DNA of 16,473 nucleotides, taken from positions 1 through 16,473 of the forward strand of contig JAZLLD010000048.1 of NCBI GenBank assembly GCA_045597945.1, in the 5' to 3' direction. Below are positions 1-8,800 of the stretch, in pieces. Each line of letters begins with the position of its first letter. Positions within the stretch are counted from its first letter, which is position 1. Origin of the DNA: Colimorpha sp045597945. GTDB taxonomy: Bacteria > Bacteroidota > Bacteroidia > Bacteroidales > P3. Under the pieces are notes generated by a model. It saw only the letters and a list, made by a program, of their open reading frames with translations. It was not told the origin of the DNA and did no database searches. The translations under genes were made by a program, and so were the position numbers.

Positions 1-108
1 GGGGGGGGGGGGGGCGAAGGAGGTTGCGGGAAGGGGGGGCAGGGGGGGGGGGGGGGGGGGGGAAGGGGGGGGGGGGGGGGTGGGGGGGAAGCTGGAGGAG
101 GAAGAAAG
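1..108. other. G-homopolymer end, probable sequencing or assembly artefact
   Basis: Positions 1 to about 90 are almost only G, with scattered A, C and T, and grade through a purine-only stretch (about 93-110) into normal sequence. This is unlike the rest of the window in composition. The opposite end (16384-16473) is C-rich and nearly free of G, so both ends are G-rich when read inward. That symmetry suggests low-quality read ends rather than biology. An open frame of 180 codons that starts here at 24 is an artefact of the missing stop codons. Confidence 0.85.
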
Positions 109-135
109 AAGAGGCTGCCGGAGCGACAGCCTCTT
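109..135 (-). terminator. Hairpin terminator after the kinase/deaminase gene
   Basis: Arms 109-117 (AAGAGGCTG) and 127-135 (CAGCCTCTT) are perfect complements, 9 bp with a 9-nt loop. The hairpin begins 5 nt after the stop codon at 141-143 on the minus strand. The following minus-strand tract is rich in T but broken by C (CTTTCTTCCTCC). The tract runs into the G-rich artefact, so it may really be a cleaner T run that was miscalled. Confidence 0.7.
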
Positions 136-140
136 ATGGG

Positions 141-1169
141 TTATTGATTTTCGTACTGCTGGACTTCGTCGTGGAAGAATTCGATCTGGACACCAGCCTG
201 GCGGAAGAGTTCTTCGCTCTCGGCTCCGGCGTGGTATTTGCGCTCGCAGACAACACGTTTGATTCCGCAGTTGATGATGAGCATGGCGCAGGTGCGGCAT
301 GGAGTCATGCGGCAGTAGAGGGTGGCCCCGTCCAGGGCAATGCCGCGGCGGGCGGCCTGGCAGATGGCGTTCTGCTCGGCATGAACCGTGCGGACGCAAT
401 GGTTGGAGATGTGGCCATCGGCATCAATGGTCTGGCGAAAAAGGTGGCCCACCTCGTCGCAATGGGGCAAGCCGGCTGGCGAGCCCACATATCCGGTGAC
501 CAGCAGCTGGCGGTCCTTGACGATGACGCAGCCGCTGCGACCACGGTCGCAAGTGGCTCGCTTTGAGGCGGTATTGGCCAGTTCCATGAAATACTCATCC
601 CAGCTGGGACGCTGGTAGAGGACCTGCTTGAGGACTTCCTCGACCTGCTGGTTGAGTTGCTCAATGGTGCCGCCGTTGTCGAAGCGGAAATCGGCATGGG
701 CAATGCAATAGCCGAGGTTCTGCTTATTGGGGTCGTCGTTGTCCATCTCGCGCTGCTCATTGGCCACAAAAGTCTCGTAGCTGATGTGGTCGGTCTCGCT
801 GCCACGCAACACCACCCGCTCATAGCGGACCTTGGTGTCGGCATCAACGGCAAAGAGGTAGAAATTGGGCTTGTTGCGCAATGCCTCGACCTCGCCGGGG
901 GTGCGGACTGACTCGATAATGCAGTTTTTGCCAGACTGTTGGGCCTGCTCGTAGAGCTGCTCGACAATCCATGATGGGCTATGCTGGGCACGGAGGTCGT
1001 TGCCTACGAGGGTCATGCTGTCGCGGTTGACCGGGAGGCCACGGCGCTTAATTTCCTCGGTGATGAAAGCCCGCACAGAGTAGTGGACAAAGCCTTTCTT
1101 CTCCAGAAGATATTCCACGATGGTGCCTTTGCCAGCGCCCAAAGTGCCTGTGATACCTATGGTAATCAT
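141..1169 (-). CDS. P-loop kinase / dCMP deaminase fusion protein
   Basis: This 342-residue protein has two parts. Residues 1 to about 180 look like a P-loop nucleotide kinase of the dephospho-CoA or adenylate kinase type, with Walker A GTLGAGKGT at 8-16 (Lys14). Residues about 190-342 are a zinc-dependent dCMP deaminase domain, with GYVGSPAG at 226-233, HAE at 263-265 (zinc His263, catalytic Glu265) and PCRTC at 290-294 (zinc Cys291 and Cys294). The deaminase half should convert dCMP to dUMP, feeding dTMP synthesis; the substrate is inferred from the family. Stand-alone bacterial ComEB-type dCMP deaminases are about half this length. A P-loop plus deaminase order is known from fungal Dcd1 and from the AvcD-type anti-phage deaminases. 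The ATG at 1167-1169 leads straight into the P-loop strand, so the start is secure. The gene lies 91 nt downstream of purE and is followed by a hairpin. Confidence 0.85.
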   Translation of the reverse strand: MITIGITGTLGAGKGTIVEYLLEKKGFVHYSVRAFITEEIKRRGLPVNRDSMTLVGNDLRAQHSPSWIVEQLYEQAQQSGKNCIIESVRTPGEVEALRNKPNFYLFAVDADTKVRYERVVLRGSETDHISYETFVANEQREMDNDDPNKQNLGYCIAHADFRFDNGGTIEQLNQQVEEVLKQVLYQRPSWDEYFMELANTASKRATCDRGRSGCVIVKDRQLLVTGYVGSPAGLPHCDEVGHLFRQTIDADGHISNHCVRTVHAEQNAICQAARRGIALDGATLYCRMTPCRTCAMLIINCGIKRVVCERKYHAGAESEELFRQAGVQIEFFHDEVQQYENQ

Positions 1170-1191
1170 AGAATTAGTTTAGTATTTACGA

Positions 1192-1247
1192 ATTATGATT
1201 TAAGATTTGCGCGGCAAGTGCCGGCTGTAAAAATCTTAAATCATAAT
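1192..1247. repeat. 17-bp perfect inverted repeat with nested hairpin
   Basis: Arm 1192-1208 (ATTATGATTTAAGATTT) is the exact reverse complement of 1231-1247. The 22-nt loop holds a second small stem, CGGC at 1212-1215 with GCCG at 1220-1223. It fills most of the 91-nt spacer between purE and the kinase/deaminase gene. In the minus-strand transcript it starts 13 nt after the purE stop and ends 22 nt before the deaminase start codon. No T run follows it, so a plain intrinsic terminator is unlikely. I see no target-site duplication. It could be a processing or attenuation hairpin, or a dispersed palindromic element. Confidence 0.8.
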
Positions 1248-1260
1248 CCATAACTGTTTG

Positions 1261-1767
1261 TTATACCTTGAATTTGTACTCTAACTTGGCGAGGTCCTCG
1301 TTGGCCTTGACAATCTTCTTCTTGAGGCCCTGCTTGTAGGCGAGGACTTTCTGCTGAAGCTCGGGGTTGCCCACGGCCATGATCTGGAGGGCCAGGACGG
1401 CGGCATTCTGCGCACCATTGATGGCCACGGTTGCCACGGGGATTCCCGGAGGCATCTGCATGATGGCGAAGGTAGCGTCAAGTCCCTCAAGGACAGAGCC
1501 TTTGATGGGCACACCGATAACAGGCAGAGGAGACTCGGCAGCGATGACGCCGGGGAGGGCGGCAGCCATGCCGGCACCAGCGATGATGACCTGAATGCCA
1601 CGGAGATGGGCATTGCGGGCAAAGTCGGAGACTTCGGCCGGGGTGCGGTGAGCCGAAAGGGCATTGACCTCAAAGGGGATTTCCATTTCCTCAAGGAACT
1701 GGCAGGCTTTCTCCATGACGGGAAGGTCGGAGGTGGAGCCCATTATGATACTTACTAAAGGTGTCAT
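1261..1767 (-). CDS. purE: 5-(carboxyamino)imidazole ribonucleotide mutase PurE
   Basis: PurE moves the carboxyl group of N5-CAIR to C4 of the imidazole, giving CAIR in purine synthesis. The 168-residue product shows MGSTSD at 9-14, SAHRTP at 38-43 (His40), the glycine/alanine-rich loop around 63-77 and QMPPGIPVATVAI at 104-116. These are class I PurE traits. A longer frame opens at 1845, but it would add 26 residues without family likeness and overlap the end of gpsA. The ATG at 1765-1767 gives the usual PurE start, where MTPLVSIIMGS is the first strand. The gene lies 53 nt after gpsA. The loop that reads AHLPG in E. coli PurE reads AALPG here, with Ala70 in place of the histidine. Confidence 0.95.
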   Translation of the reverse strand: MTPLVSIIMGSTSDLPVMEKACQFLEEMEIPFEVNALSAHRTPAEVSDFARNAHLRGIQVIIAGAGMAAALPGVIAAESPLPVIGVPIKGSVLEGLDATFAIMQMPPGIPVATVAINGAQNAAVLALQIMAVGNPELQQKVLAYKQGLKKKIVKANEDLAKLEYKFKV

Positions 1768-1820
1768 TTCTTGTTTTTGTTGAGTGTTAATACTTTGTAA
1801 ATCACCGGTTGCGAAACGCG

Positions 1821-2822
1821 CTACTCGCCTTTGTAGATTTGCCATGCACGCAGGATTACGTCGGGTTTGGCACCCTCATAGAGGACCATGTAGACGGCCT
1901 GGGCAATAGGCATTTCGACATTGAGGCGCTTGCGGATGGTTTCGAGACTCTTGACGGCATAGTAGCCTTCGGCCACCATATTCATCTCTAGCTGAGCGCT
2001 TTTCACACTATAGCCACGGCCAATCATGGTGCCGAAAGTGCGGTTGCGGCTGAACTGAGAATAGCAAGTAACGAGCAGGTCGCCCAGGAAAGGCGGCAGC
2101 AGCTCGGTGGTGAGTTTGAGGTCGCGCTCGGGCTGCATGAGGTGGTAGAAGAGCTGCATCTCGGCAGAGGAAAGGCTGACGAGGACGGCCATGATATTGT
2201 CGCCGCCACCCATGCCTTTGCAGAAACCGGCAGCCACGGCATAGACGTTCTTGAGTGCCGAGGCGAACTGGATGCCGCGCATGTCGTCCATAACAGTCAT
2301 GTTGAGATAGCGGCAGCGCAACTGCTGGCGGACTTTCTCGGCCAGCTCGCGGTTGGGCGAGGCGGCGGTGAGGAAGGTGAGTTTCTCGCGGGCAATTTCT
2401 TCGGCATGGGTAGGTCCGCTGATGACGCAGAGTTGGTCGACAGGGATCTGGTAGGTATGCTGCAGGTAGTCGGTGACCACTTCATCCACCTGAGGGATAA
2501 ATCCTTTGATGGCCGAGATGAGGTTGCACTTGCGCAACGATTCCACTTTGACTTCTTGCAAAGCACCGTGGAGATAGGCCGTGGGGATGACAAGATATAC
2601 ATCCTGGCACTGTTCGACAACGGCCTGGGGGTTGTCAACCACCTTGATGCGGCTCATGTCAAAGCAGACTTCGCCGAGGTAGCGCATGTTGCGGCCACGC
2701 TTCTCAAGGGTTTCTCTGATTTCAGGTTCGCGCACATACCAGCACACTTCAGCGCCGGGCTGTTCCATAATAAGTTTCAGTATGGCTGTGGCCATGGAGC
2801 CACTTCCCAGAATTCCAATCAT
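1821..2822 (-). CDS. gpsA: NAD(P)-dependent glycerol-3-phosphate dehydrogenase GpsA
   Basis: GpsA reduces dihydroxyacetone phosphate to sn-glycerol 3-phosphate, the backbone of phospholipids, in the cytoplasm. The 333-residue length is normal. Seen in the sequence are the N-terminal dinucleotide fold GSGSMA at 6-11, the conserved ISGPTHAEEI at 135-144, the catalytic lysine in ALKN (Lys191) and the family signature GDLLVTCYS through SRNRTFG at 247-264. It begins 6 nt after the pepD stop, which argues for one transcript with pepD. It is followed after 53 nt by purE. The lipid role fits the PlsC-like acyltransferase encoded further upstream in the same run. Confidence 0.96.
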   Translation of the reverse strand: MIGILGSGSMATAILKLIMEQPGAEVCWYVREPEIRETLEKRGRNMRYLGEVCFDMSRIKVVDNPQAVVEQCQDVYLVIPTAYLHGALQEVKVESLRKCNLISAIKGFIPQVDEVVTDYLQHTYQIPVDQLCVISGPTHAEEIAREKLTFLTAASPNRELAEKVRQQLRCRYLNMTVMDDMRGIQFASALKNVYAVAAGFCKGMGGGDNIMAVLVSLSSAEMQLFYHLMQPERDLKLTTELLPPFLGDLLVTCYSQFSRNRTFGTMIGRGYSVKSAQLEMNMVAEGYYAVKSLETIRKRLNVEMPIAQAVYMVLYEGAKPDVILRAWQIYKGE

Positions 2823-2828
2823 GGCAAA

Positions 2829-4283
2829 CTATTTAAGATTCTTAAGGATTTCAAGAGTTTGATTCCAGAACATTTCAACAGTCTTAATTTCAATCTTCTC
2901 GCCGGGGGCATGCACACCGCGCAGAGTGGGACCGTAGCTGATCATATCCATCTTGGGATATTTCTCGCCAATGAGACCGCACTCAAGACCTGCATGGATT
3001 GCACGGACAATAGGCTCTTTGCCATACATGCGCTTATAGGTGTCGACACCTACCTGGAGCACACGGCTGGTGGGGTTGGGAGTCCAACCGGGGTAGCCAT
3101 CGCCATGCTTAACCTCGGCACCAATCATACGGAAAGTGGCCTCGATCTTGCGGGCAGCGTCATGCTTGGAGCTTTCAACAGAGCTACGCTGGGAGGTGGC
3201 AATATGGATATGTGTGGCATCCATCTTGATGGAAGCCAAGTTGGTGGAGGTCTCAACGAAATTCTCAATCTCGCGGCTCATGCTGAGCACACCGTGTGCG
3301 CATGCATAGAGGGAGTTGAGAAGATTGTACTGAGTCTGGCGGTCGATGAGGCAGGCAGGCTGATCGATAGCGATTACCTCGACAGTGAGGCCGGGCTCGG
3401 TGCTGCGGTATTCAAACTTGATTTCATCGCCCATCTTGTTGACAAGCTGGCAGAACTGGTCGGCCATTTCTTTGAGAACCACGATGTCGGCCCATGCTTC
3501 GCGAGCAATGGCGTTGCGGAGGTTGCCACCATCGATTTTGGCCAGGCCGATCTTGCATTCGTCGGTAGCCTGCCACAGGATGCGAGTGAGCATCTGGTTG
3601 GCACAGCCGCGGCCACGGTTGATATCGTCGCCGCTATGACCGCCCTGAAGGCCAGACACTTTCACACGGAAAGCAGCTTCGCCATCGGGAACGGGGCGAG
3701 TGGTGTAAGGAATGGCCACGGTGGTGTCGATACCGCCTGCGCAGCCAATGCAGTATTCGCCTTCATCTTCGTCATCGAAGTTGAGGAGGATTTCGCTCTG
3801 CAGCCAGTCGGTATGGAGATTGGCGGCACCGGTGAGGCCGGTTTCCTCATCAACAGTAAAGAGACATTCCAGGGGACCGTGCTGGATGGTGGCATCGTCG
3901 AGGATGGCCAAGGCAGCAGCCACACCAATACCATCGTCGGCACCCAGGGTGGTGCCATCACCAATGAGCCAACCGTCTTCAACAAAAGCTTCAATGGGCT
4001 GGGTCAAGAAATCAAAATCCTTATCGCCATTCTTCTCGCAGACCATGTCCATGTGGGCCTGGAGGCAAACGCGGGGAGCGTTCTCATAGCCCCTGAAGGC
4101 GGGTTTGCGGATCAGGACATTACCAACTTCGTCAACCAGAGTCTCGAAGCCGTGCTCCTTGCCAAAATCCTGCAAGTAGGCCGACACTTTTTCTTCATGT
4201 TTGGAAGGGCGGGGGATATTCATCAATTCTCCAAAATACTGCCACACTTTTGCGGGCTGGAGGTCTTTCAATGCTTGGTTCAT
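2829..4283 (-). CDS. pepD: Aminoacyl-histidine dipeptidase (peptidase family M20C)
   Basis: PepD is a cytosolic di-zinc peptidase that cleaves Xaa-His and other dipeptides and some tripeptides. The 484-residue protein has the complete set of M20C motifs: QAHMDMVCEKN around 75-85 (zinc His77), GDGTTLGADDGIG at 108-120 (bridging Asp116), DEETGLTGA at 145-153 (Glu146 and Glu147), the acidic FDDEDEG segment at 169-175, GLQGGHSGDDI at 211-221 (lid domain) and IHAGLECG at 429-436 (zinc His430). The start gives the expected N-terminus. The gene is 37 nt downstream of the C10 protease gene, and a candidate -7 box overlaps that gene's stop codon, so it may head its own transcript with gpsA and purE. 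Peptides released by the secreted protease could be its substrates; this is inference from position. Confidence 0.96.
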   Translation of the reverse strand: MNQALKDLQPAKVWQYFGELMNIPRPSKHEEKVSAYLQDFGKEHGFETLVDEVGNVLIRKPAFRGYENAPRVCLQAHMDMVCEKNGDKDFDFLTQPIEAFVEDGWLIGDGTTLGADDGIGVAAALAILDDATIQHGPLECLFTVDEETGLTGAANLHTDWLQSEILLNFDDEDEGEYCIGCAGGIDTTVAIPYTTRPVPDGEAAFRVKVSGLQGGHSGDDINRGRGCANQMLTRILWQATDECKIGLAKIDGGNLRNAIAREAWADIVVLKEMADQFCQLVNKMGDEIKFEYRSTEPGLTVEVIAIDQPACLIDRQTQYNLLNSLYACAHGVLSMSREIENFVETSTNLASIKMDATHIHIATSQRSSVESSKHDAARKIEATFRMIGAEVKHGDGYPGWTPNPTSRVLQVGVDTYKRMYGKEPIVRAIHAGLECGLIGEKYPKMDMISYGPTLRGVHAPGEKIEIKTVEMFWNQTLEILKNLK

Positions 4284-4315
4284 ATATATAATGTATTAAT
4301 ACAATTAATAATAGT

Positions 4316-4323
4316 CAAATTTA
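4316..4323 (-). promoter_or_regulatory. Candidate -7 box for the pepD-gpsA-purE transcript
   Basis: The minus strand reads TAAATTTG at 4323-4316, which fits the Bacteroidota -7 consensus TAnnTTTG, and its first three bases are the stop codon of the C10 protease gene. It sits about 33 nt before the pepD start codon, in an AT-rich spacer. I see no convincing -33 TTTG at the usual distance. Confidence 0.4.
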
Positions 4324-5850
4324 GAGAACAACAATTTTCTGGCCGGCCTGTGCGCCTACACGCACAACATAGACACCGGGCTTGAGCGAAACGCTCCACT
4401 GATCGGCAGCCGAGGCCGAGCGCTGAGCAACAAGACGACCCATCAGGTCGTAAACCAGCACAACCTGCTGCTGGCACTGGCTGACAACAAGGCCGCCCTG
4501 GCGTGCCACTACCTGTGAGGTGGCAGGACGCAGCGGACTGATGGCCGAGGGGTCGTAGCCGGTGTAGGCGCTGTCGGGTTCAATGCCAATGATGGCACCG
4601 TGCCACTGGGTGAAGTCGGAACCGGAGGGAGTCATGGCATCAAGTTTGAAATAGCCGTTATAGCTGCCATTCCAACCCCAGTTGATGTGGAAGAAGTTGG
4701 AGTCGGTGATGTCGGAGAAATAGCCATCGATGATGTAGCCGTGGCCAGAAGTGCCGCTGTGGCCGGCCTCATTATCCTCCTTAGCCCAGCCTGCATAGTA
4801 GATGGGTTTACCCTCAGAGAGGCTGGTATAGAGCATGTTGAGCCAGATGCTGTCGTTTCCGATGGAATCGCGCATACCGGCATAGCTGTATTTGTAGCCG
4901 AAATGGCGAGGGATGCGGACATCGGCACCGATGTTGGAAGCCAGGTGGAGACTGGTGTCGAAGATGGCATACTCGGGCAGCGACCAGCAGCCACTACCCT
5001 CGGGAGTGTAGTGCATGTCAAGTGCCACACCCAAGTGGAAGAGCAGCGTGGAAACTGCGTCGATCTCAGCCTGGTTACTATTGATGTAGACATAATCAGG
5101 CATGTTGGCCCAATCATAATAGGTGTGTTCATAATCGGCAGAAAGCTCGCCGAAAGTCCAGTCGGGATAGGCTGCGGGATTGTCGGCACCATTATAGGAA
5201 TGGCGACCCCAACCATGCTCAGGCCATTTCCAGTAGTTCATAATCATACCGAAAGCCGTTGCGACACAGCCAGTAACAGAATTACCCGGACACAGGGCGT
5301 TGTAGGGATTACCCTGACCCCAAATCATACCGCCAAGCAGATTGGGGATATTATCGTTATAGATATCGCCTTTGGCCATAAGGGCATCGTAATCCTCGCA
5401 AGTCTGCAGGCGCTCGATCATGTCCCACTTGGCCTGGATGGCAGCTGTAGGCTGGACTCCTTGGGCTTTGGCTGCAGCAATCTGCTGATCGTAGCGGTCG
5501 AGCATGGCACGGACTGCGGGGTTGAGTCGATCTGAAGTGACCGTGCCCCCGGTAGAGAAGGCCAAGATTGGCGAGGCAAAGGTCTCTCCACTCACCACCA
5601 CAAAGCCATCGTCGACAACCTTACCCCCGACCGAATATTCGACATTGAATAGATAAATATTGTCAAATGGACTGATATCACTGCGATAAATGGTCTCGAA
5701 GGAAACATCCGGCTTCTCAGGGTGCTGTAACATATAGAGCAATCCGGCTGCCTTAACTGCCACATCAGTGGCACGAGAGTAGCTCACCGGATTGGCCACC
5801 GAGAGGGCGGCCAATCCGACGAACACTATGGAGATAAATAACTTTCTCAT
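4321..5850 (-). CDS. Secreted C10 family cysteine protease (streptopain/interpain-like) with T9SS sorting domain
   Basis: The 509-residue protein starts with a Sec signal peptide (Lys/Arg, then a hydrophobic run, residues 1 to about 19). A C10-type propeptide follows (about 20-130), then the papain-like catalytic domain. The catalytic cysteine is Cys195 in NSVTGCVATAFGMIMNYW. The catalytic histidine is His370 in GTSGHGYIIDGY. It is followed by the family hallmark HINWGWNGSYNGYF at 388-401. The last ~75 residues (VYDLMGRLV around 466, LKPGVYVVRV near 489, ending KIVVL) match a type A T9SS C-terminal signal, so export to the surface is expected. Relatives include streptococcal SpeB and Prevotella interpain, and both are made as zymogens. 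The start codon lies 19 nt after the purL stop, with no promoter in between, so read-through from purL is likely. No inhibitor gene of the Spi/staphostatin type is beside it. Confidence 0.93.
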   Translation of the reverse strand: MRKLFISIVFVGLAALSVANPVSYSRATDVAVKAAGLLYMLQHPEKPDVSFETIYRSDISPFDNIYLFNVEYSVGGKVVDDGFVVVSGETFASPILAFSTGGTVTSDRLNPAVRAMLDRYDQQIAAAKAQGVQPTAAIQAKWDMIERLQTCEDYDALMAKGDIYNDNIPNLLGGMIWGQGNPYNALCPGNSVTGCVATAFGMIMNYWKWPEHGWGRHSYNGADNPAAYPDWTFGELSADYEHTYYDWANMPDYVYINSNQAEIDAVSTLLFHLGVALDMHYTPEGSGCWSLPEYAIFDTSLHLASNIGADVRIPRHFGYKYSYAGMRDSIGNDSIWLNMLYTSLSEGKPIYYAGWAKEDNEAGHSGTSGHGYIIDGYFSDITDSNFFHINWGWNGSYNGYFKLDAMTPSGSDFTQWHGAIIGIEPDSAYTGYDPSAISPLRPATSQVVARQGGLVVSQCQQQVVLVYDLMGRLVAQRSASAADQWSVSLKPGVYVVRVGAQAGQKIVVL

Positions 5851-5869
5851 AATTGTATCGTATTATTGA

Positions 5870-8800
5870 TTATTTAAAATACCCAACACCACTCTCAAAC
5901 AAGCGCTGGTCTTGATCGCCGTAGATGTTGAGGTAGGTGCCTTCGCGGCGGCGCTCGCTGTGAGCCATCTTGCCAAGAACGCGGCCGTCGGGACTGGTGA
6001 TACCCTCAATTGCCATGTAGGAGCCATTCATATTGAAGGGTTCTTCCATGGTCACGCGACCCTGGAGGTCAACATATTGGGTAGCAACCTGGCCGTTGGC
6101 AAAGAGTTTGTCGAGCCACTCCTGAGGAGCTACGAAACGACCCTCGCCGTGGGAGATAGGCACCACATAATCCTTGCCTAGTTCTGCCTGCTGCAGCCAG
6201 GGCGACATGTTGCTGACCACCTTGGTGTGGGCAATCATGCTCTGGTGGCGACCGATGGTGTTGAAGGTAAGGGTGGGAGAATCAACACTCTGAGGACGAA
6301 TCTCGCCGTAGGGAACCAGACCCAGTTTCACAAGTGCCTGGAAACCATTGCAGATACCGAGCATCAAGCCATCACGTTCTTTCAAGAGACGCATAACCTC
6401 TTCGGCAATCTGAGGATTGCGGAAGACGCTAGTGATGAATTTAGCACTGCCTTCGGGTTCGTCGCCAGCCGAGAAACCGCCAGGAATCATCACTATCTGG
6501 CTCTGGCTGATAGCCTTGGCGAAAGCGTCAACGCTTTCACGAATCTGGGATGCATTCTGGTTGCGGAAGACCAAGATTTCGGCCTCGGCACCTGCGCGCA
6601 AGAACGCGCGGGCAGAGTCGTACTCGCAGTTGGTACCGGGGAATGCAGGAATGAACACTTTGGGTTTAGCCACCTTATTCTTGCATACATGTACATCCTT
6701 AGTTTTGAAGAGTTTGGTCTCGGGAAGAGGCTTCACCTCGGCACGACTGGTGGTGGGGAAGATTTCCTCCAAGGTGCGAGTCCAAGCCTGGGTCATCTCG
6801 GCCATGGCAATTTTTTCGCCAGCAACCTCAAACACACCACCTTCGGTCACGCGACCAATCTTGCGAGCAACAGCGGGCAGCTCGCCACAATTGGCCACCT
6901 CAACCACGATTGCGCCATATTTCTTTTCAAAGAGCTCTTCAACACTGAATTTCTCATCAAACTGAACGCCCAGTTCGTTACCGAAAGCCATCTTGCTGAC
7001 AGCCTCGGCAATACCGCCGAAACCAACAGCATAGGCAGACTTGATAACGCCCTTGCCTACAGCCTGATGCAATGCGTTGTACATACCCAGGAGCAGTTTA
7101 TAGTTAGGCATGTTCATCTCATCTCCCTTCACCTCAAGCAGATAGAGGTAGTTGCCAGCTTTCTTCAGCTCGGGAGTGACAACATGTTTCATATCGCTGA
7201 CACCCACGGCAAAACTGCAGAGCGTAGGAGGAACATCAATATCATTGAAAGTGCCGCTCATGGAGTCCTTACCACCGATGGCGGGAAGTTTCAGACCCAT
7301 CTGGGCATTGTATGCGCCGAGCAGTGCGCTCAAAGGCTGACCCCAACGATAGGGATCTTGGCCGAGGCGCTTGAAATATTCCTGGAAAGTGAGACGCACC
7401 TTGGTGACATCGCCACCAGCGGCTGCCACTTTGGCCACGGAATCAACCACTGCATAAACTGCACCATGGAAGGGGCTCCAGCTGCTGAGGTAGGGGTCGA
7501 AACCATAGGACATGATGGTCACGGTGTCGCACTTAGCTTCAAGTGTTGGCAACTGACCGACCATGCTTTGGGTAGGAGTCATCTGGGTCTTACCGCCATA
7601 AGGCATTACAACACTGCCGGCACCGATAGTGCTGTCGAACATCTCGACCATACCCTTCTGCGAGCACACATTCAAGTCGCCCAAGTTCTTGAGCCAACGC
7701 TCCTTGACGCTGCCCATGGGCTGGGTGCAAGAAGAATTCTTAGCCTCGGCAGGCATCTCCATGCTGACCTTGGTCTCCTGGTGGGCACCATTGGTGTCAA
7801 TAAAGCGACGGCTGAGGTTGACAATCTCTTTGCCTCTCCAGCTGATAACCATGCGGGGATCCTCAGTCACGGTAGCCACAACAACTGCTTCGAGGTTTTC
7901 CTCGTCAGCATATTTCAGCATCTGGTCGACATCCTTGGGGTCAACCACAACTGCCATACGCTCCTGGCTCTCGCTGATAGCCAGCTCAGTACCGTCCAAA
8001 CCGGCATATTTCTTAGGCACGCGGTCAAGGTCAATCTGCAGACCATCGGCCAACTCGCCGATAGCCACACTGACGCCGCCCGCGCCAAAGTCGTTACATT
8101 TCTTAATAAGTGAAGAAACCTCCTCGCGGCGGAAAAGACGCTGGATCTTACGCTCAGTGGGTGCGTTACCCTTCTGAACCTCAGCACCACAAGAGGTGAG
8201 AGAAGAAGTGTCGTGAGCCTTGGAGGAACCAGTAGCGCCACCGCAGCCGTCACGGCCGGTGCGACCACCAAGCAGCACGATTACATCGCCGGGGTCGCTA
8301 GTCAAACGCTTCACCTGGCGGCGAGGAGCTGCGGCCACAACGGCACCGATCTCCATGCGTTTAGCCACATAGTTAGGATGGTAGATTTCGTTCACGAGAC
8401 CAGTTGCCAGACCAATTTGGTTGCCATAACTGCTATAGCCATGAGCCGCAGTAGTCACAATCTTGCGCTGAGGCAACTTGCCGGCCAAAGTCTCATTCAG
8501 GGGTTTGGTGGGGTCGGCAGCGCCGGTCACACGCATGGCCTGATAAACATAAGTGCGGCCACTCAACGGGTCGCGGATGCAACCGCCAAGGCAGGTAGCT
8601 GCACCGCCAAAAGGCTCAATCTCAGTAGGATGGTTGTGAGTCTCATTCTTAAAGTTGATAAGCCACTCTTCGGTCTTACCATCCATCTTCACAGGCACCA
8701 CAATGGAGCAAGCGTTAATCTCATCGCTCACCTCCTGGTCGTCCAACAGACCCATCTTGCGGATGCGCTTGGCGGCCAAGGTTCCGATATCCATGAGGCA

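Noticed and set aside
24..566. Plus-strand open frame starting in the poly-G end
   Set aside because: The first part is artefact sequence encoding mainly glycine, and the rest is antisense to the deaminase domain.
1768..1845. N-terminal extension of PurE
   Set aside because: It would overlap the end of gpsA and add 26 residues not typical of PurE; the ATG at 1765-1767 fits the family start.
2142..4385. Plus-strand open frame of 747 codons opposite gpsA and pepD
   Set aside because: It is exactly in the antisense register of both genes' codons, so it stays open because those genes avoid TTA, CTA and TCA codons. It crosses two well-identified genes and shows no family motif.
4600..5535. Plus-strand open frame of 311 codons opposite the C10 protease gene
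   Set aside because: It is a shadow of a gene with catalytic Cys, His and sorting domain all visible.
6227..8113. Plus-strand open frame of 628 codons inside purL
   Set aside because: It has the same antisense codon register as purL, whose motifs are complete across this stretch.
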